Source: Ruminococcus callidus
GTDB taxonomy: Bacteria > Bacillota > Clostridia > Oscillospirales > Ruminococcaceae
Assembly (NCBI RefSeq): GCF_020709055.1
Contig: NZ_JAJFCK010000047.1
Span: 1-14,635, forward strand
Direction: 5' to 3'
Length of the DNA stretch: 14,635 nucleotides
In this document: positions 1-5,592 of the stretch, in pieces
Layout of the letters: each line of letters starts with the position of its first letter
Numbering within the stretch: the first letter of the stretch is position 1
Position numbers and translations under genes: made by a program
Notes under the pieces: model-generated
Databases searched by the model: none
The model's input: the letters and a program-made list of their open reading frames with translations, nothing else
What the model was told of the DNA's origin: nothing

Positions 1-224
1 CAGTATTTCACCGCACAGTAATTCACAGTAACTCACTGCAATTCATTGTGATGAATCGAATACGGGATTTGAGCCAAGGTTGATCTCGACTCATTTTTTT
101 GCCCGCTGGTCTGGTTGGCGGTTACGCTATTTCAAAAGGTTTTTTAACAATTCGTCCTAAGGACTGCATAGGGTGGTTTCATTCGTGTAATTATGTGCAA
201 TAATTTATTGGATTGCTATAAGCA
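1..224. other. Intergenic stretch without a recognisable gene
   Basis: I find no credible coding region or RNA gene here. The first 53 bases hold short degenerate tandem repeats, listed separately. A weak TGAG/CTCA pairing followed by a run of seven T residues lies near 70-107 and could be the remains of a terminator for a gene left of the window, but the stem is too short to call. Confidence 0.4.
14..53. repeat. Degenerate 10-bp tandem repeat, four units
   Basis: Four consecutive 10-base units (CACAGTAATT, CACAGTAACT, CACTGCAATT, CATTGTGATG) share a CA-start and a purine/T pattern, with divergence increasing to the right. The array is short and I cannot assign a function; its left end may lie outside the window. 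Confidence 0.4.
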
Positions 225-563
225 TTATACCTCATCTTCCTTTCCCAGATCACAAATAACACTTACCGCTTCGTTATTTTCCTCTGGCCATCCTGTCGTA
301 TTATACACTTTAAACGCTGCTACTAGGGAATTAATCAATTTATGATCTTCTACTATCATGTTTACTGAAATATCAATACGACCTAAAGTTTCCTTGTGTG
401 TATAACAATGAGCTAACCACATATTACTGCTATTGTCTATTGTGATATATGAAGGTGTGATTCCTTCCATTATATCCCTATAGCTTCCGTAGGGATTTTT
501 TATCTTCATATCTGATATCTTTTTCTTCTCAGAAATTGATAACTTTTTGTTTACAAACGCCAT
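225..563 (-). CDS. Small hypothetical protein, 112 aa
   Basis: I do not recognise this protein. The start is supported by an AGAGG sequence on the - strand (about 571-577) a suitable distance before the ATG at 563-561. It has no signal peptide or membrane segment. The N-terminal third is lysine-rich and the C-terminus is acidic (ends KEDEV), so it is probably a soluble cytoplasmic protein. It is transcribed away from the neighbouring IS and agr-type genes and has no partner in the window. The IS left end begins only 49 bases upstream of its start codon, so the original upstream promoter region may have been displaced. Small soluble proteins of this kind are common in accessory regions as immunity or regulatory proteins, but nothing in the sequence shows that here. 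Confidence 0.6.
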   Translation of the reverse strand: MAFVNKKLSISEKKKISDMKIKNPYGSYRDIMEGITPSYITIDNSSNMWLAHCYTHKETLGRIDISVNMIVEDHKLINSLVAAFKVYNTTGWPEENNEAVSVICDLGKEDEV

Positions 564-611
564 AATAAAGACCTCTAATGTACTAATTTAATTGTACATA
601 TATTTTTCCAA

Positions 612-628
612 CTATAAATGAGCATCCC
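612..628 (+). repeat. Left terminal inverted repeat of the IS4/IS701-like element
   Basis: CTATAAATGAGCATCCC is an exact reverse complement of 1934-1950. The two copies bracket the transposase frame. Confidence 0.85.
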
Positions 629-646
629 TAAAAAATGCAAAAAAAG

Positions 647-718
647 ATAGGACAACAGTCCCAAAAAGAGTTATAATGTACTTGTAACCTACATTAACTC
701 AAAGGAGTGTTGTCCTAT
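647..718 (+). promoter_or_regulatory. Transposase promoter and start-codon-occluding inverted repeat
   Basis: A -10 hexamer TATAAT lies at 672-677, with AGGACA (649-654) as a 17-bp-spaced -35, predicting transcription from about 684. An 11-bp perfect inverted repeat, ATAGGACAACA (647-657) and its complement (708-718), surrounds it. The right arm covers the spacer after the AGGAG ribosome site (704-707 region) and the first two bases of the ATG. A transcript entering from outside would contain both arms and could hide the start codon, while one from the element's own promoter lacks the left arm. This matches the read-through protection known for IS10 and IS50; its action here is inferred. Confidence 0.6.
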
Positions 719-1901
719 GAAAACAAGTATACACTATTCTGAAGAAATTTGCAAGAGATTGGAAGCAAAAAAATTGACGGAAACCATTTCGCCCTATGCG
801 ATGGAATACATCAATACGATCATGCTTACGATATTTAGTACAGGATACCATGGAAAAACAGTTGATATGGAGAAGTGCAGTGACAAGCATCGTACCAGTA
901 TCTCTCGTTTTTTGCATAACGATCAATGGAATGCATCATCGCTGGAAAAGGCAATGAAGGAGCTGGTAATCCACACAATTTATGAGGAAGCCGAACGCAG
1001 TGGAAAACCGATTCTTTGCATCGTTGATGATACGATTGCATCCAAGACAAAACCATCATCAAAGGCAATCCATCCAATGGAAGCAGCAAATTTTCACTTT
1101 TCACATTTGAAAAGAAAACAGGATTATGGTCATCAGGCGGTAGGCGTTCTGCTTTCCTGTAATGGGATTACGCTGAATTACACAATGATTATGTATGATA
1201 AATCGGTTTCCAAAATCGATATTGTAAAGCAAATTGCGGAAGAACTTCCAACGGCTCCGACATCGTCATATCTTCTTTGTGACAGTTGGTATGTATGCGA
1301 AAAGGTCGTAAATGCGTTCATTTGCAAAGGCTTTCACACTGTCGGAGCTTTGAAGACGAATCATATCCGATATCCATACGGCACAAAAATGAATGTCTGT
1401 GAATTTGCCGGAAAACTGATAGAAGCAAAGTGCAGGGAACTCTTTCACCTCGTGACCGTGAAAGGGCGAACGTACTACGTTTACCGATAGGAAGGCAATT
1501 TGAACGGAATTGAAAATGCAGTTGTTTTGTTATCTTATCCGGCAAAGTCGTTCGGTAAAGAGAAAGCTCTGCGTGCATTCATCAGCACAAATGCAGCTCT
1601 TTCGGATGAAGAAATTCTGGATTTGTATGTTGTACGTTGGGAGATTGAAGTCTATTTCCGTGATTGCAAGATGAAGCTTGCTGTTGATAAGTATCAGATT
1701 CGATCCGCAAATGGAATCAAACACTTCTGGCTCATTGCATCTCTTGCTTACATGATCGCTTGCTTCGAATCAAAACGGTACAATTTCTCGGAAGGATATC
1801 ATTTGCTGTCCCAAACGATTCGAAGAGAGCAGATCTCTTTCATTTTTGACTATGCTCAAAACGGTGGGGATAAGTCTGCCCTTTTGGAGAATATTGCTTA
1901 A
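717..1901 (+). pseudogene. IS4/IS701-like transposase interrupted by an in-frame TAG
   Basis: One reading frame of 394 codons encodes a DDE transposase, but codon 258 (1488-1490) is TAG and the same frame then continues without any shift to 1901. Candidate catalytic residues are visible on both sides: an aspartate pair at 104-105 (ILCIVDDT), D189 (LLCDSW), and E311 within the spaced signature Y304-R307-E311-K318 characteristic of the IS4 superfamily. The N-terminal HRTSISRFL segment recalls the DDE_5/IS701 type. The stop falls in VYR-stop-EGNLNG, where a tyrosine codon (TAT or TAC) one base away from TAG would fit. Translation ending at codon 257 would lack the catalytic glutamate. The TTG at 1500 could restart a C-terminal fragment, but it has no convincing ribosome site. 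No other lesion is seen, suggesting recent inactivation. Confidence 0.85.
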
Positions 1902-1933
1902 CCACTTTTGTGCATTTTCACGAAAACGGTGTT

Positions 1934-1950
1934 GGGATGCTCATTTATAG
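1934..1950 (-). repeat. Right terminal inverted repeat of the IS4/IS701-like element
   Basis: This is an exact 17-bp reverse complement of 612-628. It ends only four bases before the candidate -35 hexamer of the agrA-like gene. Confidence 0.85.
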
Positions 1951-1954
1951 CTAC

Positions 1955-1983
1955 TTGCTTTTTGAAGAAGGGTGTGGTATGAT
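1955..1983 (+). promoter_or_regulatory. Candidate promoter of the agrA-agrC operon
   Basis: TTGCTT (1955-1960) and TATGAT (1978-1983) are separated by 17 bases and lie just before the AAGGGG ribosome site (1993-1998) of the agrA-like gene. Predicted initiation near 1990 would leave a very short leader, which lowers confidence. The IS right end stops four bases before the -35, so any regulatory DNA that used to lie further upstream has been replaced by IS sequence. Confidence 0.4.
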
Positions 1984-2006
1984 AAAAAGAAAAAGGGGTA
2001 AATGAA

Positions 2007-2708
2007 ATGCTTAGGATTGCTGTAATTGATGACGATAAAACACTGTTATGTGATATGCACAAGCTATTTGATCGATTTATCATTGCTTATGATTTTGATT
2101 TTACCGTAGAATATTTTTCATCTTGTGAAGATATCTATGCAAAATTCAAAGCAGGAGAAAAATATGATTTACTTTTCCTTGACATTGAGTTTCCGGAAAT
2201 GAAAGGTACAGAATTTGGGCTGCAGCTGCGGAGACAAATGAAAAATTATGATACGCAAATTGTTTTTATTTCTACGATTCGGGATTATGCCATGGAATTA
2301 TTCAAGATTCGACCGATTGCTTTCTTGATCAAGCCAATTACTTATGAGGACTTATGCAAATGTTTGCAGGATTATATGTTGGATTACAGTAATTCGGATA
2401 GTTTTTTGGAATATATATCGGAAAATACAAAGCATAAAATCAAATTGAAAGAAGTTTCGTATTTGGAATCTAACGGGAAAAAAGTGATTTTTCACACAAA
2501 AACAGAAGAGTTTGCCGTGAATGGGAAAATCAGCAGTATCATTGAGGGAAACGGTAGTAAATTCCTTTGCATATCAAGAGGCGTTTATGTAAACATAAAA
2601 CACATCATTAAGGCAACATCAAAGGAAGTAACATTGGAAGACGGCACATCACTTTTTATCAGCCGAGGGCAGCAAAGCATTGTAAGAGATCGATTGTCTG
2701 AATTATAA
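2007..2708 (+). CDS. agrA: AgrA/LytTR-family response regulator, 233 aa
   Basis: This protein is the transcription-activating output of the agr-type circuit. The first ~120 residues form a receiver domain: acidic pocket D8-D9-D10, phosphoacceptor D59 in LLFLDIEFPEMKG, hydroxyl residues S89/T90 and the conserved K109-P110. Residues ~135-233 match a LytTR DNA-binding domain (KEVSYLESNGKKVIFHT, then SRGVYVNIKHI), which in this family binds paired 9-10-bp direct repeats. Length is normal for AgrA relatives. The ATG at 2007 follows AAGGGG by 8 bases. The kinase gene begins 15 bases downstream, so the two are almost certainly one operon ended by the hairpin at 3938-3967. Its likely targets are the twin boxes before agrB and agrD. 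Family assignment is firm; the symbol agrA is given by context, as LytTR regulators are numerous. Confidence 0.9.
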   Translation: MLRIAVIDDDKTLLCDMHKLFDRFIIAYDFDFTVEYFSSCEDIYAKFKAGEKYDLLFLDIEFPEMKGTEFGLQLRRQMKNYDTQIVFISTIRDYAMELFKIRPIAFLIKPITYEDLCKCLQDYMLDYSNSDSFLEYISENTKHKIKLKEVSYLESNGKKVIFHTKTEEFAVNGKISSIIEGNGSKFLCISRGVYVNIKHIIKATSKEVTLEDGTSLFISRGQQSIVRDRLSEL

Positions 2709-2723
2709 AATTGGGAGGTATAT

Positions 2724-3935
2724 ATGGAAACTTCTTTATACTTAGTGTCAAATGTAATTCGCATTTATGCTATTAGTATTTTTTTAGATTCGTTCTTCGG
2801 TAATTTGAAATGCAAAAGGATAATAAAAATAATTGCATATATATCCTATTATTTTATCGGAAGTCTGGTTTGGATTATATCACAAAATACGAATATCAAT
2901 CTTGTTATCAATACAGCAGCAATCATCTTAATTTCTATTCTATACCGTGCAACTTGGAAGAAAAGAGTTTTTTCTGCAATATGGGTTTGTGCGGTTGGAA
3001 TGTTTATAGATTGGATTGCGTTTTCTATTTTAGGTAATTCTCAATTTGTGCAGAGCGGCTTTTTACAATATGTTCTTCTGTTAGATCTCGCTTTCTTATT
3101 TCGTCATTTATATCATCGTCATATAGAGTATTCTTCAAAGTCTCCATATTTTTTGCTGATTCTTTTAGTTTCTCTTGGAACAATTGCAGTAGGAATTCTG
3201 ACAGTAAATGATAGTTCCAAGCATGACATCATCGTTGCAATTATCCTGCTTCTTATTAATCTTATCAATTTTTACACGTATCATCTGGAACAAGACCGAC
3301 TGAAAAACAAACACATGGTGGAATTGATTCAGGCATCAAATGATGCTTATCAAAATCAGCTTAAAATCATGGAGACTTCCCAAAGAGAAATGCGGTATTT
3401 GCGGCACGATATGCAAAAGCACTTGAACACCATGCGTAGGATGCTGCAAGAGAAGGAGTATGCGGAGGTGCAGGAGTATCTCACGACAATCGAGAACGCA
3501 ATTATTGTGAAGGAAGAATACTCGAAAACAGGCAATCGTGATGTGGATAGCCTGATTAATTATGAGTTGGCTTTAGCGTCTGATTTAGGTACAGCAATTA
3601 TGTGCAGAATTGACTTACCGGCAGAATTGAATATTTCATCCTTTGATATGACCGTGATACTTGGAAACTTGTTGGATAATGCGATAGAAGCTTTGCGTCA
3701 GTCAGAAAACAAACGGCTTCTGCTCTCCATGAAATTGACTCGTGGAATTGTACGAATTGATATTGAAAACAGCTACAACCCAAAACAGAAAAAGAAAGCG
3801 GATCAAAAACAACATGGAATTGGTCTCCTAAGTGTTTCACATACGCTTGAAAAATACCATGGTGATCTGAAGCACTATGTAGAAGATAACAACAAATATC
3901 ATACAACAGTGACCATGTTCAATGGAACAGAATGA
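2724..3935 (+). CDS. agrC: AgrC-like sensor histidine kinase (GHKL type), 403 aa
   Basis: This is the membrane receptor for the pheromone. Residues ~1-190 contain about six hydrophobic segments (for example 34-52, 60-75, 84-104, 142-161, 168-186) that would form the peptide-binding sensor. A helical linker follows (LKIMETSQREMRYL) leading to the phosphoacceptor H228 in YLRHDMQKH, the box typical of AgrC/ComD kinases. The ATPase domain has the N-box N315-LLDN319 and a glycine motif HGIGL at 364-368; the nucleotide-binding part is the short GHKL form. GGGAGG precedes the ATG by about 6 bases. It lies 15 bases after the response-regulator gene and is followed directly by a strong terminator, so regulator and kinase form one transcript separate from agrB and agrD. 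All expected catalytic residues are present. The pheromone specificity is inferred from the neighbouring agrB and agrD. Confidence 0.9.
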   Translation: METSLYLVSNVIRIYAISIFLDSFFGNLKCKRIIKIIAYISYYFIGSLVWIISQNTNINLVINTAAIILISILYRATWKKRVFSAIWVCAVGMFIDWIAFSILGNSQFVQSGFLQYVLLLDLAFLFRHLYHRHIEYSSKSPYFLLILLVSLGTIAVGILTVNDSSKHDIIVAIILLLINLINFYTYHLEQDRLKNKHMVELIQASNDAYQNQLKIMETSQREMRYLRHDMQKHLNTMRRMLQEKEYAEVQEYLTTIENAIIVKEEYSKTGNRDVDSLINYELALASDLGTAIMCRIDLPAELNISSFDMTVILGNLLDNAIEALRQSENKRLLLSMKLTRGIVRIDIENSYNPKQKKKADQKQHGIGLLSVSHTLEKYHGDLKHYVEDNNKYHTTVTMFNGTE

Positions 3936-3937
3936 AG

Positions 3938-3967
3938 AAATCGGACGTTCTAAAGCGTCCGATTTTT
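3938..3967 (+). terminator. Rho-independent terminator after agrC
   Basis: AAATCGGACG (3938-3947) pairs perfectly with CGTCCGATTT (3956-3965) around an 8-base loop and runs into a five-T tract. It starts two bases after the agrC stop codon and ends where the agrB promoter box begins, cleanly dividing the two transcription units. Confidence 0.9.
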
Positions 3968-4037
3968 GCATTTCATACCCAAAAGTCATACAGTTCATGC
4001 CATAAGTCGGTTTTAAAAGTCCTATTTGTGCTATCAT
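3967..4037 (+). promoter_or_regulatory. AgrA/LytTR box and promoter of agrB
   Basis: Two similar 10-mers, CATTTCATAC (3969-3978) and CAGTTCATGC (3991-4000), match at 8 of 10 positions and start 22 bp apart, i.e. on one face of the helix. This fits the paired direct-repeat sites bound by AgrA-type LytTR domains. A -10 candidate TATCAT lies at 4032-4037, 31 bp after the second repeat, with no good -35, as expected for an activator-dependent promoter. The 48 bp at 3967-4014 recur before agrD with 45 identities, showing this is a functional module and not chance. Confidence 0.75.
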
Positions 4038-4065
4038 AAATTAGCGAAGAAAGAAGGTGCATGGG

Positions 4066-4647
4066 ATGTTTGAAGAAGCATCAAATCGGATTACAGTATG
4101 GCTGTCCAAAACCAAAATCATAAGTTCAGACCAAGAAGTTGTATGCAAATGGGGAATGACACACATATTGGATACCCTTTTCAACATTGCAACTTTTACT
4201 GCAATCGGATTGCTTTTTCGAATGCTTCCGGAAACAGCTGTATTTACAGTCGCATATATTCCGTTGCGGTCATTCGCAGGTGGCTATCATGCAAAAACAC
4301 CATTTCGATGCTGGGTTATTTCCAATTTTCTTTTAATCGCGGCATTGCTAATAGTTCGGTATATTTCTCATTTTACTGCCTTCTTTTTATTGCTGACAGC
4401 TTTGAGTTTGCTCTGTCTCGTTGTTTTGATGCCTGTATCTGATATCCATAAAAAGTTATCGGAAAAGGACAGAAAAAAGTATCGAAGAAAAGGACTCATG
4501 ATATTGATGGTAGAATTATGTGCATCTGCTATGCTCTATTATTTTGCCTTAATAAATTTCTCTTACAGCATTTTTAGTGCATGGATACTGTTGTCCATCA
4601 TGCTCATTGGCGGAATGATTAAGAATGGCGTACAAGCGAAAAAATGA
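4066..4647 (+). CDS. agrB: AgrB-family membrane protease for pheromone processing, 193 aa
   Basis: This is a membrane-embedded cysteine endopeptidase expected to cut the C-terminal part off AgrD and close the thiolactone ring. The signature stretch RSFAGGYHAKTPFRCW contains the catalytic histidine and cysteine (H75 and C82 counted from this start), spaced seven apart as in known AgrB proteins. Several hydrophobic segments follow, separated by a charged loop (HKKLSEKDRKKYRRK). I chose ATG 4066 because AAGAAGG (4051-4057) sits 8 bases before it; a GTG at 4057 in the same frame overlaps that ribosome site and is unlikely. The gene has its own AgrA-type promoter box and is followed after 7 bases by the second copy of the box, so agrB and agrD can be transcribed separately. 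Length is typical of the family. Confidence 0.92.
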   Translation: MFEEASNRITVWLSKTKIISSDQEVVCKWGMTHILDTLFNIATFTAIGLLFRMLPETAVFTVAYIPLRSFAGGYHAKTPFRCWVISNFLLIAALLIVRYISHFTAFFLLLTALSLLCLVVLMPVSDIHKKLSEKDRKKYRRKGLMILMVELCASAMLYYFALINFSYSIFSAWILLSIMLIGGMIKNGVQAKK

Positions 4648-4654
4648 GAAAAAG

Positions 4655-4724
4655 TGCATTTCATACCCAAAAATCATACAGTTCGTGCCATAAGTCAGTT
4701 TTTTTCTTGACTTTGTGTTACAAT
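4655..4724 (+). promoter_or_regulatory. Second AgrA/LytTR box and promoter, of agrD
   Basis: Positions 4655-4702 repeat 3967-4014 with only three differences. The paired 10-mers are CATTTCATAC (4657-4666) and CAGTTCGTGC (4679-4688), again 22 bp apart. A -10 candidate TACAAT is at 4719-4724, 30 bp after the second repeat, one base nearer than in the agrB copy. A TTGACT at 4707-4712 is only 6 bp from this -10 and so cannot act as its -35. The agrD ATG follows 55 bases after the -10. Confidence 0.75.
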
Positions 4725-4778
4725 GTAGGCAGACCAAATGAAGGCCTAAATATCAAATTGGAAAGGTGGTGCATTCAC

Positions 4779-4934
4779 ATGAAAAAGAAGATTTGCTCTT
4801 TCATTACACGTTTTGGCGGTACAATGGCAGCATTGGCACTTGTTGTTGCTACCATGACAGCAAATTCAACTTGTGCATGGTTGGCTTATCAGCCGGAAGA
4901 GCCGGAAGAAGTGAAGATGCTGAAAAAGGATTGA
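4779..4934 (+). CDS. agrD: AgrD-like cyclic thiolactone pheromone precursor, 51 aa
   Basis: This small precursor has the three-part layout of AgrD. The N-terminal part is basic and amphipathic/hydrophobic (MKKKICSFITRFGG, then AALALVVATM), the membrane-binding leader. The core is NSTCAWLA. The C-terminus is acidic and proline-containing (YQPEEPEEVKMLKKD), the part AgrB recognises and removes. C32 would form the thiolactone, and by analogy with clostridial precursors (C-x-W-x-x followed by a QP-containing tail) the ring is probably CAWLA (residues 32-36) with a short N-terminal tail. The ATG at 4779 is preceded by AAGGTGG (4764-4770). The frame is open further upstream, but that would translate through the promoter box. 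It lies directly after agrB. Exact processing sites are predicted, not observed. Confidence 0.88.
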   Translation: MKKKICSFITRFGGTMAALALVVATMTANSTCAWLAYQPEEPEEVKMLKKD

Positions 4935-5148
4935 TGAGGCACTGTATTTTTAGATATGCCGATAAATTAATCCACTTTTATATTGATTCTAAAAGAAATA
5001 ATTTTTCAAGATGATAACCACTGTACAGGACAACAAAAGCTTTTGGATTTCTATCTTACTAAAATTTTTCTTTGAAGAATAAATTCGAATATCTGTTGCT
5101 GATTTCAATAAGAATTCGCCTGACTGAATGAAAGGAGGTGAAATCAAA

Positions 5149-5484
5149 ATGACCAAACTTAAAAAAGTGGTAGCCGGCATTCTTGCGGCGGCAGCTATGG
5201 CAACGAGCGTTGTTGGTATGAGTGCAAGTGCATATAGTCCTACTGTTTCCAGAACTGTTGGTAGCGTTACAGGAACACTTTATTCTGATACAACGTATGG
5301 ATACGGTACAACAGCTTGCAGTAATCAAACGTGTTATGTCAAAGTAAAACACGGTGGAACAACCTCAGGTTGGGCAAACTCATATGGCTATGCAAGTTGC
5401 AAAAACTCTGCCACTAATGGAACAACGAATGCACAATCATGGCACAGAACAGCGTCAACATCATCATTCAGTCTTTATTTCTAA
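5149..5484 (+). CDS. Small secreted cysteine-containing peptide, 111 aa precursor
   Basis: I do not recognise the family with confidence. Residues 1-28 are a classical Sec signal peptide (basic MTKLKK, an alanine-rich core, SASA before the cleavage site). The predicted mature product of 83 residues is rich in Ser, Thr, Gly and Tyr, nearly free of acidic residues, and has three cysteines (29, 34 and 56 of the mature chain; a CSNQTC pair plus a single one). The start is ATG 5149: AAAGGAGGTGA at 5130-5140 is the ribosome site, and the upstream ATG at 5128 is partly inside it. It follows agrD by 214 bases with no terminator visible between, and has its own terminator at 5524-5561. A small exported product of an agr locus could be a bacteriocin or another secreted effector. 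Its WANSYGY...SAT...W...SFSLYF pattern is only faintly like the lactococcin 972 group. Confidence 0.75.
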   Translation: MTKLKKVVAGILAAAAMATSVVGMSASAYSPTVSRTVGSVTGTLYSDTTYGYGTTACSNQTCYVKVKHGGTTSGWANSYGYASCKNSATNGTTNAQSWHRTASTSSFSLYF

Positions 5485-5523
5485 AAAGCCTGTTTATTGA
5501 CTTAATCCATTTTTAATCAAATG

Positions 5524-5561
5524 AGGGGATTGTATTTCACTTGATGTACACTCCCCTTTTT
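5524..5561 (+). terminator. Terminator of the secreted-peptide gene
   Basis: AGGGGATTGTA (5524-5534) pairs with TACACTCCCCT (5547-5557), 10 of 11 positions, around a 12-base loop and is followed by a T run to 5561. The loop and right arm also contain the -35 of the next promoter. Confidence 0.75.
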
Positions 5562-5570
5562 GAGTATAAT
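5541..5570 (+). promoter_or_regulatory. Promoter that originally drove the lipoprotein/ABC operon
   Basis: TTGATG (5541-5546), an 18-bp spacer and a perfect TATAAT (5565-5570) predict initiation near 5577. Removing the IS66 element and one copy of its target duplication places this promoter about 50 bases before the lipoprotein ATG, with no other gene between. At present the IS lies between the start point and the ribosome site. Confidence 0.6.
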
Positions 5571-5584
5571 AGACATTTTGTTTA

Positions 5585-5592
5585 AGAAAATC
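5585..5592 (+). repeat. Left target-site duplication of the IS66 element
   Basis: AGAAAATC here is repeated exactly at 7306-7313, directly outside the two terminal inverted repeats. Eight bp is the usual duplication length for IS66-family elements. Confidence 0.93.

Larger units (their letters stand above)
612..1950 (+). mobile_element. IS4/IS701-like insertion sequence, about 1.34 kb
   Basis: The element is bounded by perfect 17-bp inverted repeats, CTATAAATGAGCATCCC at 612-628 and its complement at 1934-1950. It carries one transposase frame (717-1901) filling nearly the whole interval. A second, looser pairing inside the ends (AAAATGCA near 633-640 and TGCATTTT near 1911-1918) extends the terminal symmetry. 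The transposase has the IS4-superfamily Y-R-E-K signature and an arrangement reminiscent of the IS701 group. I could not find an exact target-site duplication: shifting the boundary by two bases gives AACT on the left and AGCT on the right, only 3 of 4 matching. Because the transposase has an internal stop, the copy is probably non-autonomous now but could be mobilised by an intact relative. Confidence 0.85.

Noticed and set aside
61..110. Right end of an IS21-like element at the left edge
   Set aside because: A single TGAGCCA at 70-76 and an A-run/TGAGTC on the other strand recall the repeats at 14558-14635, but spacing and orientation do not match.
1488..1490. Stop-codon recoding (readthrough or pyrrolysine-like) in the transposases
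   Set aside because: The two elements have different stops (TAG and TAA), no recoding structure is evident, and single substitutions from expected residues explain both.
606..1956. Target-site duplication for the IS4/IS701-like element
   Set aside because: No alignment of the flanks gives an exact direct repeat of 3 or more bases next to the ends; the best is AACT versus AGCT.
4707..4724. TTGACT/TACAAT as an ordinary sigma-70 promoter for agrD
   Set aside because: The spacer is only 6 bp; the -10 is better read together with the upstream direct-repeat box.
4644..4778. Longer N-terminus for agrD
   Set aside because: The in-frame extension would translate the promoter box and -10 region and has no ribosome site; the ATG at 4779 has AAGGTGG and gives the normal AgrD length.
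5021..5045. Palindromes CTGTACAG and CAAAAGCTTTTG before the secreted-peptide gene as an operator
   Set aside because: They are short, isolated, and not positioned next to a convincing -10/-35 pair; LytTR sites are direct repeats, not palindromes.
5149..5484. Assignment of the secreted peptide to the lactococcin 972 bacteriocin family
   Set aside because: Only scattered similarity (SAT, a tryptophan, a terminal aromatic run) is visible by eye; not enough to name the family.
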